A stretch of DNA of 64,000 nucleotides from Cyclobacterium qasimii M12-11B (GCF_000427295.1 NZ_ATNM01000191.1:145257-209256), one strand, 5' to 3'. Counted from the stretch's first letter, positions 10,052 through 19,430 are shown. The notes: generated from the letters alone by a model not told the origin. Program-made: numbers and translations.

Positions 10052-10975
10052 TTACTTTTCCTGCCCCACTTCAATGCATTTGCAAACGGGGTTTTGCTCT
10101 CTGGCAAAATTCTTTCCCTGACGCCACCACTTCTTCATTTGATAGGGGTCAAAAATAAGTGAGTTCTCAGTAAGGGCTGCAGGAGGATAATAAAAATTCA
10201 ATTTCACTTCCCGCTTATGGCTCAGCAACTCCCCTATTTTAATGTCATCACTACTGATCTGATCAAGCATAAAATCAAATGCCCTGGTAGTTAATTCCAA
10301 AGCATTTCGCACAGGTCTTTTAAGTTCTCTACCAGCCCGGGCTTTTAAAACGATTACATCTATCTCAGTTGCACCGCGATAAATGGCTTCAGAAATGGGG
10401 ACCAAATCTGCAAAGCCTCCATCTGCATACTCACAACCATCCTTCTCCAACAAACTCATAAATGGAACAATATTGGAAGAAGCCCAAATCCATTCACAAA
10501 AATCTATATAAGAGCAATCTTTTAACCTTTTGTACTCTACGGTATTGGTACTTAAGTTGGATACAGTTACATAAACTTCTGCTTTGTTGTTTTGCATTCT
10601 TTCAAAATCCGCGGGAGTTATGATCTTTTTTATCAACTTGAAAAGATTTTTACTCTCTCCAAAAGTCTTCTTACCCTTTAAAAACATTTTGATCGTCCCA
10701 AAATGGTTGATTCGTGTCTTAAACACACCGCCATCCTTATAAACTATAAAAGGATTGGTACTAAAAATGGAGTCTTGTGTTACAGAGGTATATATCGCTC
10801 TAATTTTCTCAATCTCATTAATCGAAAGCAAAGGCACCAGTAAACTACCGGTGGATGTTCCTACAAATATGTCATAGTCAAAATTGCATTCTCTGATTAG
10901 GTATTCAGCAATCCCGCCTCCAAAAGCACCTTTGCTTCCTCCTCCGGATATTACCAATGCTCTTTTTTTATCCAT
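10052..10975 (-). CDS. Patatin-like phospholipase family protein
   Basis: This 307-residue protein has all patatin signatures: the glycine-rich oxyanion loop (ALVISGGGSKGAFGGGIAEYL), the nucleophile elbow GTSTGS and the catalytic Asp in DGGFADLVPI. Patatin-like enzymes are Ser-Asp dyad lipid acyl hydrolases. No signal peptide is visible, so it is probably cytoplasmic or peripheral, unlike the secreted RssA/PlpD types. It is followed 14 bases later by an exported SGNH hydrolase and preceded by a lipoprotein gene 21 bases upstream, making a probable three-gene operon. Length is typical for small bacterial patatins. Confidence 0.92.
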   Translation of the reverse strand: MDKKRALVISGGGSKGAFGGGIAEYLIRECNFDYDIFVGTSTGSLLVPLLSINEIEKIRAIYTSVTQDSIFSTNPFIVYKDGGVFKTRINHFGTIKMFLKGKKTFGESKNLFKLIKKIITPADFERMQNNKAEVYVTVSNLSTNTVEYKRLKDCSYIDFCEWIWASSNIVPFMSLLEKDGCEYADGGFADLVPISEAIYRGATEIDVIVLKARAGRELKRPVRNALELTTRAFDFMLDQISSDDIKIGELLSHKREVKLNFYYPPAALTENSLIFDPYQMKKWWRQGKNFAREQNPVCKCIEVGQEK

Positions 10976-10996
10976 TCTTTAAATTCTTGAAATAAA

Positions 10997-11734
10997 TCAT
11001 TTAACAAATTGAACCTCGATATCTTCTAATAGAATTTCAGACAAAAGCTCCAAGTTTCCATTTTTAAATAATTCGGCTAAATCCTCAACAGCAATGGACT
11101 CGTCTTCAGGTTTATAATTTTCATAATCCTGCAATATTAGACCTGAAACTTCGTGGGTATTGATCGCCTTTCTAAACCTTAAACCGCCACCATCTGTGTG
11201 GTAAGAATAAGCCAGGTAACCAATAAGGTGTGTCTCCTCATGGAACCAATATAAAAACTCGTCCTCAAAATCCTCACCCCCACCATTTTTTTTGAATGTC
11301 ACTTTTACCAAGTGGTAATTGTTCCCTTCAAGCTCGTCCATGCCCATGTATTCCTTTATGACAGCTTCATCATTTAAACCGTATGGCAAAAATGCGAAAT
11401 ACGCTACAGAATTTACTGAATTGGTATAAGCGAGGCTATTTTTTTCAGAAAGATTAACTTTCTCTCCATCTATAGTCCGCGAAAAACCTTCCTGATTTAA
11501 AACATCCATTACACTGCCGCCATCTTCTACAAAAGAGCGTGAATACCTGAATGAATTTGGTGATTTGAATATTTCGTATTGCCTTTCTCTAAAGGTGAAA
11601 TTTATTTGGGCAGATTTAAAGAGCTCTCCTCCATGCGCTTCAATCGACTGATTGATGATTTTATCTGATTCATTAGGGGCGCTACACCCCACAACTAAAG
11701 CGATGAAAAGCAGTGGATACAGATATTTTCTCAT
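10997..11734 (-). CDS. DUF6503-like lipoprotein of unknown function
   Basis: This protein of about 245 residues begins with MRKYLYPLLFIALVVGCSAP, a clear lipoprotein signal with the lipobox Cys at about residue 17, so it is anchored in the outer or inner membrane. I chose the ATG at 11734 rather than the upstream one at 11803 because it places the signal peptide at the N-terminus. The mature part has IINQSIEAHGGELFKSAQINFTFR, a pattern shared with Bacteroidota lipoproteins of the DUF6503/LolA-like fold group, which bind lipid in a half-barrel; that assignment is from memory and moderate. It heads a probable operon with the patatin and SGNH hydrolase genes. Confidence 0.75.
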   Translation of the reverse strand: MRKYLYPLLFIALVVGCSAPNESDKIINQSIEAHGGELFKSAQINFTFRERQYEIFKSPNSFRYSRSFVEDGGSVMDVLNQEGFSRTIDGEKVNLSEKNSLAYTNSVNSVAYFAFLPYGLNDEAVIKEYMGMDELEGNNYHLVKVTFKKNGGGEDFEDEFLYWFHEETHLIGYLAYSYHTDGGGLRFRKAINTHEVSGLILQDYENYKPEDESIAVEDLAELFKNGNLELLSEILLEDIEVQFVK

Positions 11735-11803
11735 AGGTGGGAAACTCATTTTTTCAATTCCTGCAATTAATCTTAATATTAAACTTTTACGGTCAATTTT
11801 CAT

Positions 11804-12327
11804 AACGATTCTTTATTTTAGAAAGGTTTGGTACCTGGCTTTAATGGTGATTTTGGTTAACGTGATGCAATTAGAATTGTTACCATTACCTATTCTTTCA
11901 TTACAATACAAGTGACATCTTTCAGGTTTAAAGCTCGAAAAAGCTAGCTATTAAGTTTACACTCTTGATAAACCACACATAAAGGAATGAATTGTGGCTA
12001 CCGATCTTTGCCCTATCTAAATACATGGCAAAATTGAAATGCCAGACCCAGAGATATAATTAAGCGATGGAAGCAGTACAAACAATCCGCCGATCGGGAA
12101 TGCGAGTTCTTTAGCCTGTGCTTAAATTCCCTTAAGTTTCGCTTGCCAAATTACATCATTTTTTAATTAGCTAGTCTCGGACCTGGTTGGTGGTTAACCA
12201 TGGATTACAGACACTCCATTTACAATTCTCCACAAGTACAATCTCTTTGCTAAGGTTCTCGACAAATTTCTTGAGCTCCACCTTAATTGAGCTTGGACCA
12301 AATAAATTCGAATGGTAATAAATTTTT
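11804..12327. other. Long intergenic region without a recognisable gene
   Basis: No convincing gene was found between the lipoprotein and the nitrate promoter region. One open stretch on the minus strand (about 12180-12320; EIVLVENCKWSVCNPWL in translation) looks protein-like but has no start codon and no family I recognise; it may be a decayed gene remnant. Confidence 0.4.
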
Positions 12328-12380
12328 TACGTATTTTTTTACGTATTTATACTTAATTTAAAAAACATGACTTATCTTAG
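12328..12380 (+). promoter_or_regulatory. Putative NarL-type operator and promoter of the nitrate uptake and reduction genes
   Basis: A heptamer TACGTAT at 12328-12334 is followed at 12340-12355 by TACGTAT-TT-ATACTTA, an inverted pair of heptamers spaced by 2 bases (one mismatch from a perfect palindrome). Exactly 33 bases after the palindrome start is TATCTTAG at 12373-12380, close to the Bacteroidota -7 consensus TAnnTTTG. The same layout recurs before nirB. The palindrome would sit over the -33 region, a usual place for an activator. Binding by the response regulator encoded at 25573 is inference. Confidence 0.6.
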
Positions 12381-12407
12381 TACTTTCTAAAACAAAAGTA
12401 TTTAAGT

Positions 12408-12512
12408 ATGTATCAAACCTTAGACACCAACAAGACCTCAAATTTATGGGGGAAATCTGAAGCAATTAGTGCTAATGGCATTATTAAATCAATAATCCCT
12501 AATGCATTGTGA
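12408..12512 (+). CDS. Possible 34-residue small ORF in the nitrate leader
   Basis: The ORF starts with ATG 28 bases after the putative -7 element and ends at TGA 12510-12512. It translates to MYQTLDTNKTSNLWGKSEAI and a short hydrophilic to hydrophobic tail (IIKSIIPNAL). I know no family for it. It lies between the two NarL-like palindromes upstream of the nitrate transporter. An A-rich stretch before the ATG is compatible with Bacteroidota translation starts. It could be a real small protein, a regulatory leader peptide, or chance. Confidence 0.3.
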   Translation: MYQTLDTNKTSNLWGKSEAISANGIIKSIIPNAL

Positions 12513-12536
12513 TTAGCAAATAAGAAAAATAAATTT

Positions 12537-12552
12537 CACGTATTTATACGTA
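12537..12552 (+). promoter_or_regulatory. Second NarL-like palindrome upstream of the nitrate transporter
   Basis: CACGTATTTATACGTA matches the perfect 16-base palindrome between cobA and nirB at 15 of 16 positions. It lies about 240 bases before the transporter start codon. No matching -7 element is seen 33 bases downstream, so its role (second activator site, repression of a long leader) is open. Confidence 0.55.
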
Positions 12553-12789
12553 AAATAGGGAAATTGTCATCTTTTTATTAGAAAGCCTTCAATTTCCATT
12601 ATAAGTAAAGGGAGGTTGGAGTAATTCAGACAGAAGTTTGATCCCACCAATGCATTTAGTTATTCACTTTAAAGAAACCAAAAGGTTTAAATCAATTTGT
12701 GTAAGGAAATTCAATTTCTATTTCCGTTCCTCATAAACAGTCAATAAACCCTGCTACTACAATATTACCGGGCTTTTAAAAAACAAAAT

Positions 12790-14148
12790 ATGAAACCACA
12801 AACTAATAAAGCAACATCCATCAACCTATTAGATTTCAAGACACCTCAGATGCGTGCATTCCACCTTTCCTGGTTTGCCTTTTTTCTTTGTTTTTTTGGA
12901 TGGTTTGGTATAGCCCCATTGATGGCCATAGTTAGGGATGAATTGAATTTGACTAAATCCCAAATAGGCAACATCATTATTGCCTCAGTATCAATTACAG
13001 TAGTAGCAAGGTTATTTATAGGTTGGTTGGTAGATCGTATTGGGCCACGAATAACCTATACTTACCTTCTGGTAATTGGAGCAATTCCTGTGATCTTAAT
13101 TGGGTTGAGCAATAGTTATGAAAGCTTTTTGCTTTTTCGATTGGCCATTGGCGTCATCGGTGCTTCTTTTGTCATTACCCAATACCACACTTCCGTGATG
13201 TTTGCACCGAATATTGTAGGAACAGCCAATGCCACCTCCGCGGGATGGGGAAATATGGGCGGAGGTGTCACACAAATAATCATGCCGATCATTTTCGGTC
13301 TTTTCGTTTCCCTTGGCTTTATGGAAGCAAGTGCCTGGAGATATGCAATGATGGTTCCAGGTTTCTTTATGATTCTTACCGCCTTCGCTTATTACAATTG
13401 GACAACAGATTTTCCTGAAGGCAATATTAAGGACCTAAGAGAAAAGGATCCAGAATTTAATCTTAAAAAGAAAAACAATCAAAAAGGCAGTCTCAAAGAA
13501 GCCGTTTCAGACAAAAGAGTTTGGGCATTGTTCCTAATATATGGTGCATGTTTCGGTATTGAGCTTACCATAAATAACATCGCTGCCATCTATTACCATG
13601 ACTTTTTTGATCTTGATTTGAAAACGGCAGGATTGATTGCTGGGTTGTTTGGATTGATGAATTTGTTTGCAAGGTCATTAGGCGGTTTTTTTGGTGATAA
13701 AGCAGGTATCAAATTTGGGCTTAGAGGCAGAGTAGCATTTCTAGGAATTGTATTGCTAATAGAGGGTATTGCTTTGGTAATTTTTTCTCAAATGACCATT
13801 TTGCCTTTGGCCATAGGCACCATGATTCTATTTAGTCTTTTTGTTCAAATGGCAGAAGGAGCCACCTTTTCAGTCGTTCCTTTTATCAATAAAAAGTCAA
13901 TAGGGATGGTCTCTGGAATTGTGGGTGCCGGTGGTAATGTGGGAGCAGTAATGGCTGGTTTTTTGTTTAAAATGGAAGGCCTAAGCTACAGTGAATCTCT
14001 TTCCATTATGGGAATTGCAGTAACTGCTGTGAGTGCTTGCACCCTATTAATCAGGTTCTCCAAAGTAGATGAAAAAATTGCCCAGGAAGAGTTAGAAATG
14101 TCACTGGTACAGAAAGCAGCACTACAAGCGGAAATGGTAAACAGTTAA
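12790..14148 (+). CDS. NarK/NasA-type nitrate/nitrite MFS transporter
   Basis: This 452-residue protein has about 12 membrane segments and both nitrate signature motifs of the NNP family: GWGNMGGGVTQ (about residue 150) and GAGGNVGAVMAG (about 380). The MFS loop motif is seen as GWLVDRIGPR. It should carry nitrate (or exchange nitrate and nitrite) across the inner membrane. It is the first gene of the nitrate assimilation run, followed 89 bases later by the nitrate reductase. Two NarL-like palindromes lie upstream. The start ATG at 12790 is directly followed by a short hydrophilic N-terminus and the first helix (HLSWFAFFLCFFGWFGIAPL). Confidence 0.95.
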   Translation: MKPQTNKATSINLLDFKTPQMRAFHLSWFAFFLCFFGWFGIAPLMAIVRDELNLTKSQIGNIIIASVSITVVARLFIGWLVDRIGPRITYTYLLVIGAIPVILIGLSNSYESFLLFRLAIGVIGASFVITQYHTSVMFAPNIVGTANATSAGWGNMGGGVTQIIMPIIFGLFVSLGFMEASAWRYAMMVPGFFMILTAFAYYNWTTDFPEGNIKDLREKDPEFNLKKKNNQKGSLKEAVSDKRVWALFLIYGACFGIELTINNIAAIYYHDFFDLDLKTAGLIAGLFGLMNLFARSLGGFFGDKAGIKFGLRGRVAFLGIVLLIEGIALVIFSQMTILPLAIGTMILFSLFVQMAEGATFSVVPFINKKSIGMVSGIVGAGGNVGAVMAGFLFKMEGLSYSESLSIMGIAVTAVSACTLLIRFSKVDEKIAQEELEMSLVQKAALQAEMVNS

Positions 14149-14237
14149 ACCCAGCCCATGCAATGGCTCTTCTATTGCATAAACTAGATTAGGAATACCC
14201 ATTTCTGACCAAAGTTAAATCTCAATCAAAAATAGCG

Positions 14238-17200
14238 ATGTCATCAGCAGATATAAAATCTTATAAAAGCACCTGTTCATACTGTGGCGTAGGCTGTGGG
14301 GTTATTGTCAGTAAAGATAAAAAAGGGAAAATCAGTCTTAAAGGAGATCCTGATCATCCTGTCAATAAAGGAATGCTCTGCTCCAAAGGCATGAACTTAC
14401 ACTATGTAGTAGAAGACAAGTCAGACCGCCTTCTTCATCCTCAAATGCGCTGGGGAAAAACACATCCTTTGGAAAGGGTGGATTGGGATACTGCTTTGGA
14501 TAGAGCTAGCGCCGTTTTTTCATCCATTATAGAAAAACACGGACCTGACTCAGTAGCGTTTTATGTTTCAGGGCAATGCCTGACTGAAGAATACTACCTT
14601 GTAAATAAGTTGACAAAAGGTTTTCTTAAAACCAATAATGTAGATACCAATTCCAGGCTTTGCATGAGTTCTGCAGTGATGGGCTATATTAAAACCCTCG
14701 GGGAAGACAGTGTTCCTATCTCTTATGATGACATTGAGCTGGCAGACTGCTTTTTTGTGGCTGGAGCAAATCCTGCCTGGTGCCATCCCATCCTTTGGAG
14801 AAGAATAGAAAAGCACAAAGAAGAAAACCCTCATGTAAAGATCATAGTAGTAGATCCCCGTGCCACTCAAAGTTGTTCCATTGCTGACCTCCACCTGCAA
14901 CTGCATCCTGGCACCGATGAAGTTCTTTTTCTTGCTATGGGCAGATGCCTTATTGAGCAAGGTGATATCGATCTGCCATTCATAAAAAAACACACTGACG
15001 GATTTGAAGCCTATAAGGAATTGGTTATGAAAACCACCTTGCAGGAAGCTGCCGAAATATGTGGGCTATCTGAGGAAGATATAAAAACTGCTGCTTCTTT
15101 TATAGGCAATGCTAAAGGGTTTTTATCGCTTTGGACCATGGGCCTTAACCAAAGTGCTGATGGTGTCAATAAAAACCTGGCTTTAATAGACCTTAACTTG
15201 ATCACAGGACACATAGGAAAACCTGGCTCAGGTCCTTTTAGCCTGACTGGTCAGCCGAATGCCATGGGTGGTCGTGAAGTGGGAGGCATGGCTACTTTGT
15301 TGGCCTGCCATCGAAACTTAAACAATCCTGAACACCGCTCAGAAGTTGCTGATTTTTGGGGAGTTGATGAAATTTCAGCTACCCCCGGTAAAACAGCTAC
15401 TCAAATTTTTGAAGGGATTGAGGAAGGTTCAATTAAAGCCATCTGGGTCATTTGCACCAATCCCCTGGTAAGTATGCCAGACGCCCGAAAGGTAGAAGCG
15501 GCACTTAAAAAGGCAAGATTTGTAGTCGTTCAGGATATTTCCAATAAAAATGAAACCATTCCTTATGCCGATCTGGTGCTTCCTGCTGCCGGTTGGGGCG
15601 AAAAGGAAGGAACGATGACCAATTCAGAACGGAGAATTAGTTACCTGGATCAATTTAAACCTGCCCCGGGAGAGGCTTTATCTGATGCTGAAATTCTGAT
15701 GCGTTTTGCCAAAAAAATGCAATTTTCAGGTTTTAATTTCAACAATATGGCTGAAGTTTATTCAGAATATTGTCAATTGACCAAAAACACAAACATTGAC
15801 ATTTCCGGCTTGGATTATGACTATTTAAAAAACCATGGATCAGTGCAATGGCCTTTTCTCAATAAAGATCAAGGAGGTACAAAACGGTTATTTACAGATC
15901 ATAAATTTTATACCGCAAATGGTAAGGCGCAAATTATGGCTTCAGGTCTAAAGAGCGATTATGAAAAAACATCGGCAGATTTCCCACTTGTTCTAACGAC
16001 AGGAAGAATAAGGGACCAATGGCACACCATGACCCGTACAGGTAAAGTCAATAAACTCAACACTCACATTCCAACACCATTTTTAGAAATCCATCCCGAG
16101 GATGCTTTGGAAAGAGGAATAATACAAGGCAAAACGGTGCTGGTTTCCGGCATTAGAGGAGAAGTTAGGCTTCATGCACAAGTAACAGATAAAATTAAAA
16201 AAGGCACTGTTTTTATGCCCATGCATTGGGGCAAAATCTTAGGAAATGATTTCGCCCGAGCCAATAACCTTACTGGCAATACGATCGATCCGGTTTCTAA
16301 ACAACCCGATTTCAAGTATTCTGTTGTACAAGTTGCCCTATACAAAAACCCAAAGCAGAAAATAGTAATTGTGGGTGCAGGAGCAGCCGCCTATCGATTT
16401 ATTAATTCTTACCGCGAATTCAACCAAGAAGATGAAATTCATGTTTTTTCTAAAGAAAAGTACCCTTTTTATAATCGGGTATTGCTACCAGATTATGTTA
16501 ATGCGCATAAGAGCTGGGAAGACTTGTTAAAATTCAAATCACCAGCAGCAATGAATAAGCTAAATATAAGGCTGTTTGTTGAAAATGGAATAGAATCAAT
16601 TGACCGCTCCAATAAGACTGTGACGGATGAAAATGGGAAAGTTCATCACTATGGCACCCTTATATTGGCTACCGGTAGCAGGGCTTTTATCCCAGGAGAT
16701 GCTCCCATGCATCTACCAGGGGTATTTACCATGCGAAATCGGGAAAATGCAGATGATCTAAAGGAGTACCTAAACTATAAAGGACACGTCCTGATAGCTG
16801 GAGGCGGTTTGCTTGGTTTGGAACTGGCCGCTGCGCTGAGGGACATTGACATGAAAGTAACCATTGTCCAATTGGGATCACGATTAATGGAAAGGCAATT
16901 GGATCCTTTGGCTAGCTCTCTGCTGAGAGAGAGACTGGAAGAAATGGGAGTACAATTATTTATGAACAATCAATTGTCCCTGCTGGAATCCCACGGAGAC
17001 AATAAAAACATCACCGCCAGCCTTAAAAGTGGGCAAAGTATTAATTGTAATGCAGTAGTTTATGCCATTGGAACACGCCCAAATATTGAATTGGGGAAAT
17101 CCGCTGGATTAGTTTGTGGTCGAGGTATTAAAGTCAACGATTACCTTCAGACAAGTGACCCTGATATTTTTGCCATGGGAGAAATTGCTGAGCACAAAGG

Positions 17201-17759
17201 GAAATTAAATGGGATCACTGCAGCAGCTGAAATACAAGCTGATACAGCTTCCCGATTCATCACAGGAGATTTGCTTAGTAGCTATAAAGGAAGTGTCCCC
17301 ATGAATATTTTGAAAATTGCAGACCTTGATCTATGCTCTATTGGAATACCAGAGGTACCTGCTCATGCGGAAGGTTATGAAGAAATCCTTTTGATAGATT
17401 CGGCTCAAACGTACTATAAAAAATGTATCGTATTTAAGGATCGTTTGGTAGGAGCCATTTTAATGGGAGACAAGTCTGAATTTGCAGAATTTAAAAAATT
17501 AATCGAAGAAAAGACCGAATTATCCAGCAAACGACAAGAACTCCTTAGAGGCAAATCAACGAAAGAAGAGATCATAGGAGAAGTGGTTTGTTCTTGTGGT
17601 CAGGTTGGTAAGGGAAACATTACCAAAGCCATCCAGTCTGGATGCAAGGAATTTAGAGCCCTTTGCCAACAAACCGGTGCAGGAATGGGATGTGGAAGTT
17701 GCAAACCAGAGGTCAAGGAAATTTTGGATGAAGAACTGCTTTCTATACTTCAGGTATAA
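14238..17759 (+). CDS. nasA: Assimilatory nitrate reductase, catalytic subunit fused to a NAD(P)H:FAD reductase and BFD-type [2Fe-2S] domain
   Basis: This 1173-residue protein joins three modules. Residues 1 to about 690 form a bis-MGD molybdenum nitrate reductase: four Cys for a [4Fe-4S] cluster (Cys 13, 16, 20, 48 in CSYCGVGCG and LCSKG), the probable Mo ligand Cys 142 in NSRLCMSSAV, and a C-terminal dinucleotide-binding domain (TTGRIRDQWHTMTRTGKV). Residues about 705-1080 form a FAD/NAD reductase like the N-terminus of NirB (KIVIVGAGAAAYRF, VLIAGGGLLGLELAAALRD). Residues about 1117-1165 are a BFD-like [2Fe-2S] domain with CSCG and CGSC. So one polypeptide could move electrons from NAD(P)H through FAD and [2Fe-2S] to molybdenum and reduce nitrate to nitrite in the cytoplasm. 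In Bacillus these parts are the separate NasB and NasC. Confidence 0.93.
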   Translation: MSSADIKSYKSTCSYCGVGCGVIVSKDKKGKISLKGDPDHPVNKGMLCSKGMNLHYVVEDKSDRLLHPQMRWGKTHPLERVDWDTALDRASAVFSSIIEKHGPDSVAFYVSGQCLTEEYYLVNKLTKGFLKTNNVDTNSRLCMSSAVMGYIKTLGEDSVPISYDDIELADCFFVAGANPAWCHPILWRRIEKHKEENPHVKIIVVDPRATQSCSIADLHLQLHPGTDEVLFLAMGRCLIEQGDIDLPFIKKHTDGFEAYKELVMKTTLQEAAEICGLSEEDIKTAASFIGNAKGFLSLWTMGLNQSADGVNKNLALIDLNLITGHIGKPGSGPFSLTGQPNAMGGREVGGMATLLACHRNLNNPEHRSEVADFWGVDEISATPGKTATQIFEGIEEGSIKAIWVICTNPLVSMPDARKVEAALKKARFVVVQDISNKNETIPYADLVLPAAGWGEKEGTMTNSERRISYLDQFKPAPGEALSDAEILMRFAKKMQFSGFNFNNMAEVYSEYCQLTKNTNIDISGLDYDYLKNHGSVQWPFLNKDQGGTKRLFTDHKFYTANGKAQIMASGLKSDYEKTSADFPLVLTTGRIRDQWHTMTRTGKVNKLNTHIPTPFLEIHPEDALERGIIQGKTVLVSGIRGEVRLHAQVTDKIKKGTVFMPMHWGKILGNDFARANNLTGNTIDPVSKQPDFKYSVVQVALYKNPKQKIVIVGAGAAAYRFINSYREFNQEDEIHVFSKEKYPFYNRVLLPDYVNAHKSWEDLLKFKSPAAMNKLNIRLFVENGIESIDRSNKTVTDENGKVHHYGTLILATGSRAFIPGDAPMHLPGVFTMRNRENADDLKEYLNYKGHVLIAGGGLLGLELAAALRDIDMKVTIVQLGSRLMERQLDPLASSLLRERLEEMGVQLFMNNQLSLLESHGDNKNITASLKSGQSINCNAVVYAIGTRPNIELGKSAGLVCGRGIKVNDYLQTSDPDIFAMGEIAEHKGKLNGITAAAEIQADTASRFITGDLLSSYKGSVPMNILKIADLDLCSIGIPEVPAHAEGYEEILLIDSAQTYYKKCIVFKDRLVGAILMGDKSEFAEFKKLIEEKTELSSKRQELLRGKSTKEEIIGEVVCSCGQVGKGNITKAIQSGCKEFRALCQQTGAGMGCGSCKPEVKEILDEELLSILQV

Positions 17760-17921
17760 ACAAATATTAAACATGGGATTTTCGAAAATCAGAATGACTT
17801 AGCAATTAGTCATAACCTTGTTAAATAGATAAAACCCAATAAATTTACTAAGTGGGAAAGTTGTGTAGTGATTGTATGGCCTAATTACCGCTATACTATT
17901 TCGCAAAAATTAGAAAAAAGC

Positions 17922-19352
17922 ATGAAAAAAGCAGATTTAGTCAGGGTATTTGTCAAAGGAGGAATTATTTCTCCTGGAGATTTTCTAAAAATGGTTCAAA
18001 CCGTTGAGGCTTTAGGTACTAGTTATATTCATCTTGGCTCACGTCAAGATGTACTTTTTCCTTTGAAGGATAAAAACCTTGAATCCCTTAATAACACCTT
18101 TAACAGTATCGATACGGCATATGATACGGACGGAGAAGAATTTCATAATATCGTCTCCTCCTACCCTACTATAGATGTAATGCCAACGACGCATTGGCTG
18201 GCTTCTCATACCTACCACTATGTCCTGGACACATTTGATTACCGGCCCAAACTAAAAATCAACATTACCGACCCAGTTCAAAGCTTGGTACCTCTATTTA
18301 CAGGTAACATTAACTTTGTAGCTTCCTCCATCGAAAACTATTGGTACCTGTATTTAAGTTTTCCAGAAATTGATACGAAGCCATGGTGTGCTCCTGACCT
18401 CATCTACAGCTATGATTTATCCAAAATCGCAAAAGAAATAGAGGAAATTAACCCTATAAAATGCGGCCTAAAATACAATGAGATTTATCAAAAAGTTCTC
18501 GAAACAATATCCCCCAATATTCAAAAAGTAGAGCAAGAACTGGATTATCCTGAAGGCACAACCCCGTACTATGAAGGCATGAACCGTATCGTTGGGGGAA
18601 AATATTGGCTGGGACTTTATTGGCGAAACAACAAGTTTTCCATTACATTTTTAATCGCCTTGTGTGAACTTTGTATCAAGACCAATATCGGGAAAATATG
18701 CTTAACTCCGTGGAAATCTATAATTGTCAAGGGAATTGCAGAAAAGGACCGGCTTAGTTGGGAGAAACTTCTTGGCAAATACGGTATCAATATCAGGCAC
18801 AGTTCAATTGAACTAAACTGGCACTTGCCGGTCTTGGATGAAGAAGCGCTCGATTTAAAAAACTACCTTGTAAGGGCACTTGACAAGCAAGACATTAGCA
18901 CTTATGGACTAAGCTTCTCTGTCAAAACCAGGCCCATGTCCCTATTCACTACTGTAGCCATAGAACGAGCGGAAAAAGACAAAGAAGATGATCCTGATTC
19001 TTTTAATATTCTTTATTCAAAGGATTTTAACCCAAACCTTTCTGAGTATTTTTACTTCGTGAAGAAAGTACCTTTAGAAACAATTCCGCCTTTATTAATC
19101 GAATTAAGTTATAAATATTACGATCAACTGGAGTCAGAAAAAACGCCAGAAAATTCTGATTTTAAAACTACTGATGTTAAGAAAAATCACAAGAAATACC
19201 AATGTACCAGTTGTCTCACCGTATTTGATGAAAAATATGGTGATCCTGAATCGAATATTGAACCTTACACCTCTTTTATAAAACTCCCTGAAAGCTATTC
19301 CTGCCCCGTGTGCGAGAGTCCTAAATCAGCTTATAAATTAATTGAAAATTGA
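17922..19352 (+). CDS. Rubredoxin-tailed nitrite/sulfite reductase-like protein lacking siroheme ligands
   Basis: This protein of about 476 residues starts like a nitrite/sulfite reductase ferredoxin-like half domain (GGIISPGDFLKMVQTVEAL, IHLGSRQDVLFP). The region that should hold the siroheme/[4Fe-4S] Cys ligands reads PTTHWLASHTYHYVL (about residue 88) and KLKINITDPVQSLVPLFTGN (about 113): the fold pattern is kept but no Cys is present. The C-terminus (about 425-476) is a rubredoxin domain with CTSC and CPVC. It follows the nitrate reductase by 162 bases. By inference it is a non-catalytic relative that passes electrons to, or docks with, the nitrate or nitrite reductase. I chose the ATG at 17922 (MKKADLVRVF); a GTG at 17868 would add 18 residues. 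Confidence 0.8.
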   Translation: MKKADLVRVFVKGGIISPGDFLKMVQTVEALGTSYIHLGSRQDVLFPLKDKNLESLNNTFNSIDTAYDTDGEEFHNIVSSYPTIDVMPTTHWLASHTYHYVLDTFDYRPKLKINITDPVQSLVPLFTGNINFVASSIENYWYLYLSFPEIDTKPWCAPDLIYSYDLSKIAKEIEEINPIKCGLKYNEIYQKVLETISPNIQKVEQELDYPEGTTPYYEGMNRIVGGKYWLGLYWRNNKFSITFLIALCELCIKTNIGKICLTPWKSIIVKGIAEKDRLSWEKLLGKYGINIRHSSIELNWHLPVLDEEALDLKNYLVRALDKQDISTYGLSFSVKTRPMSLFTTVAIERAEKDKEDDPDSFNILYSKDFNPNLSEYFYFVKKVPLETIPPLLIELSYKYYDQLESEKTPENSDFKTTDVKKNHKKYQCTSCLTVFDEKYGDPESNIEPYTSFIKLPESYSCPVCESPKSAYKLIEN

Positions 19353-19430
19353 GTTAACTACTTATAAAAGACAATATGAATAATTCCGGTAGTAACCTAT
19401 TTTCAAAAACTGAACAGTTTGGTCGAGTTG

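Noticed and set aside
12180..12320. Minus-strand frame in the gap before the nitrate promoter
   Set aside because: Protein-like in composition but with no start codon and no family match, so not called as a gene.
14568..14993. 141-codon minus-strand frame within the nitrate reductase gene
   Set aside because: It is antisense to a strongly conserved catalytic domain and its translation resembles no protein family.
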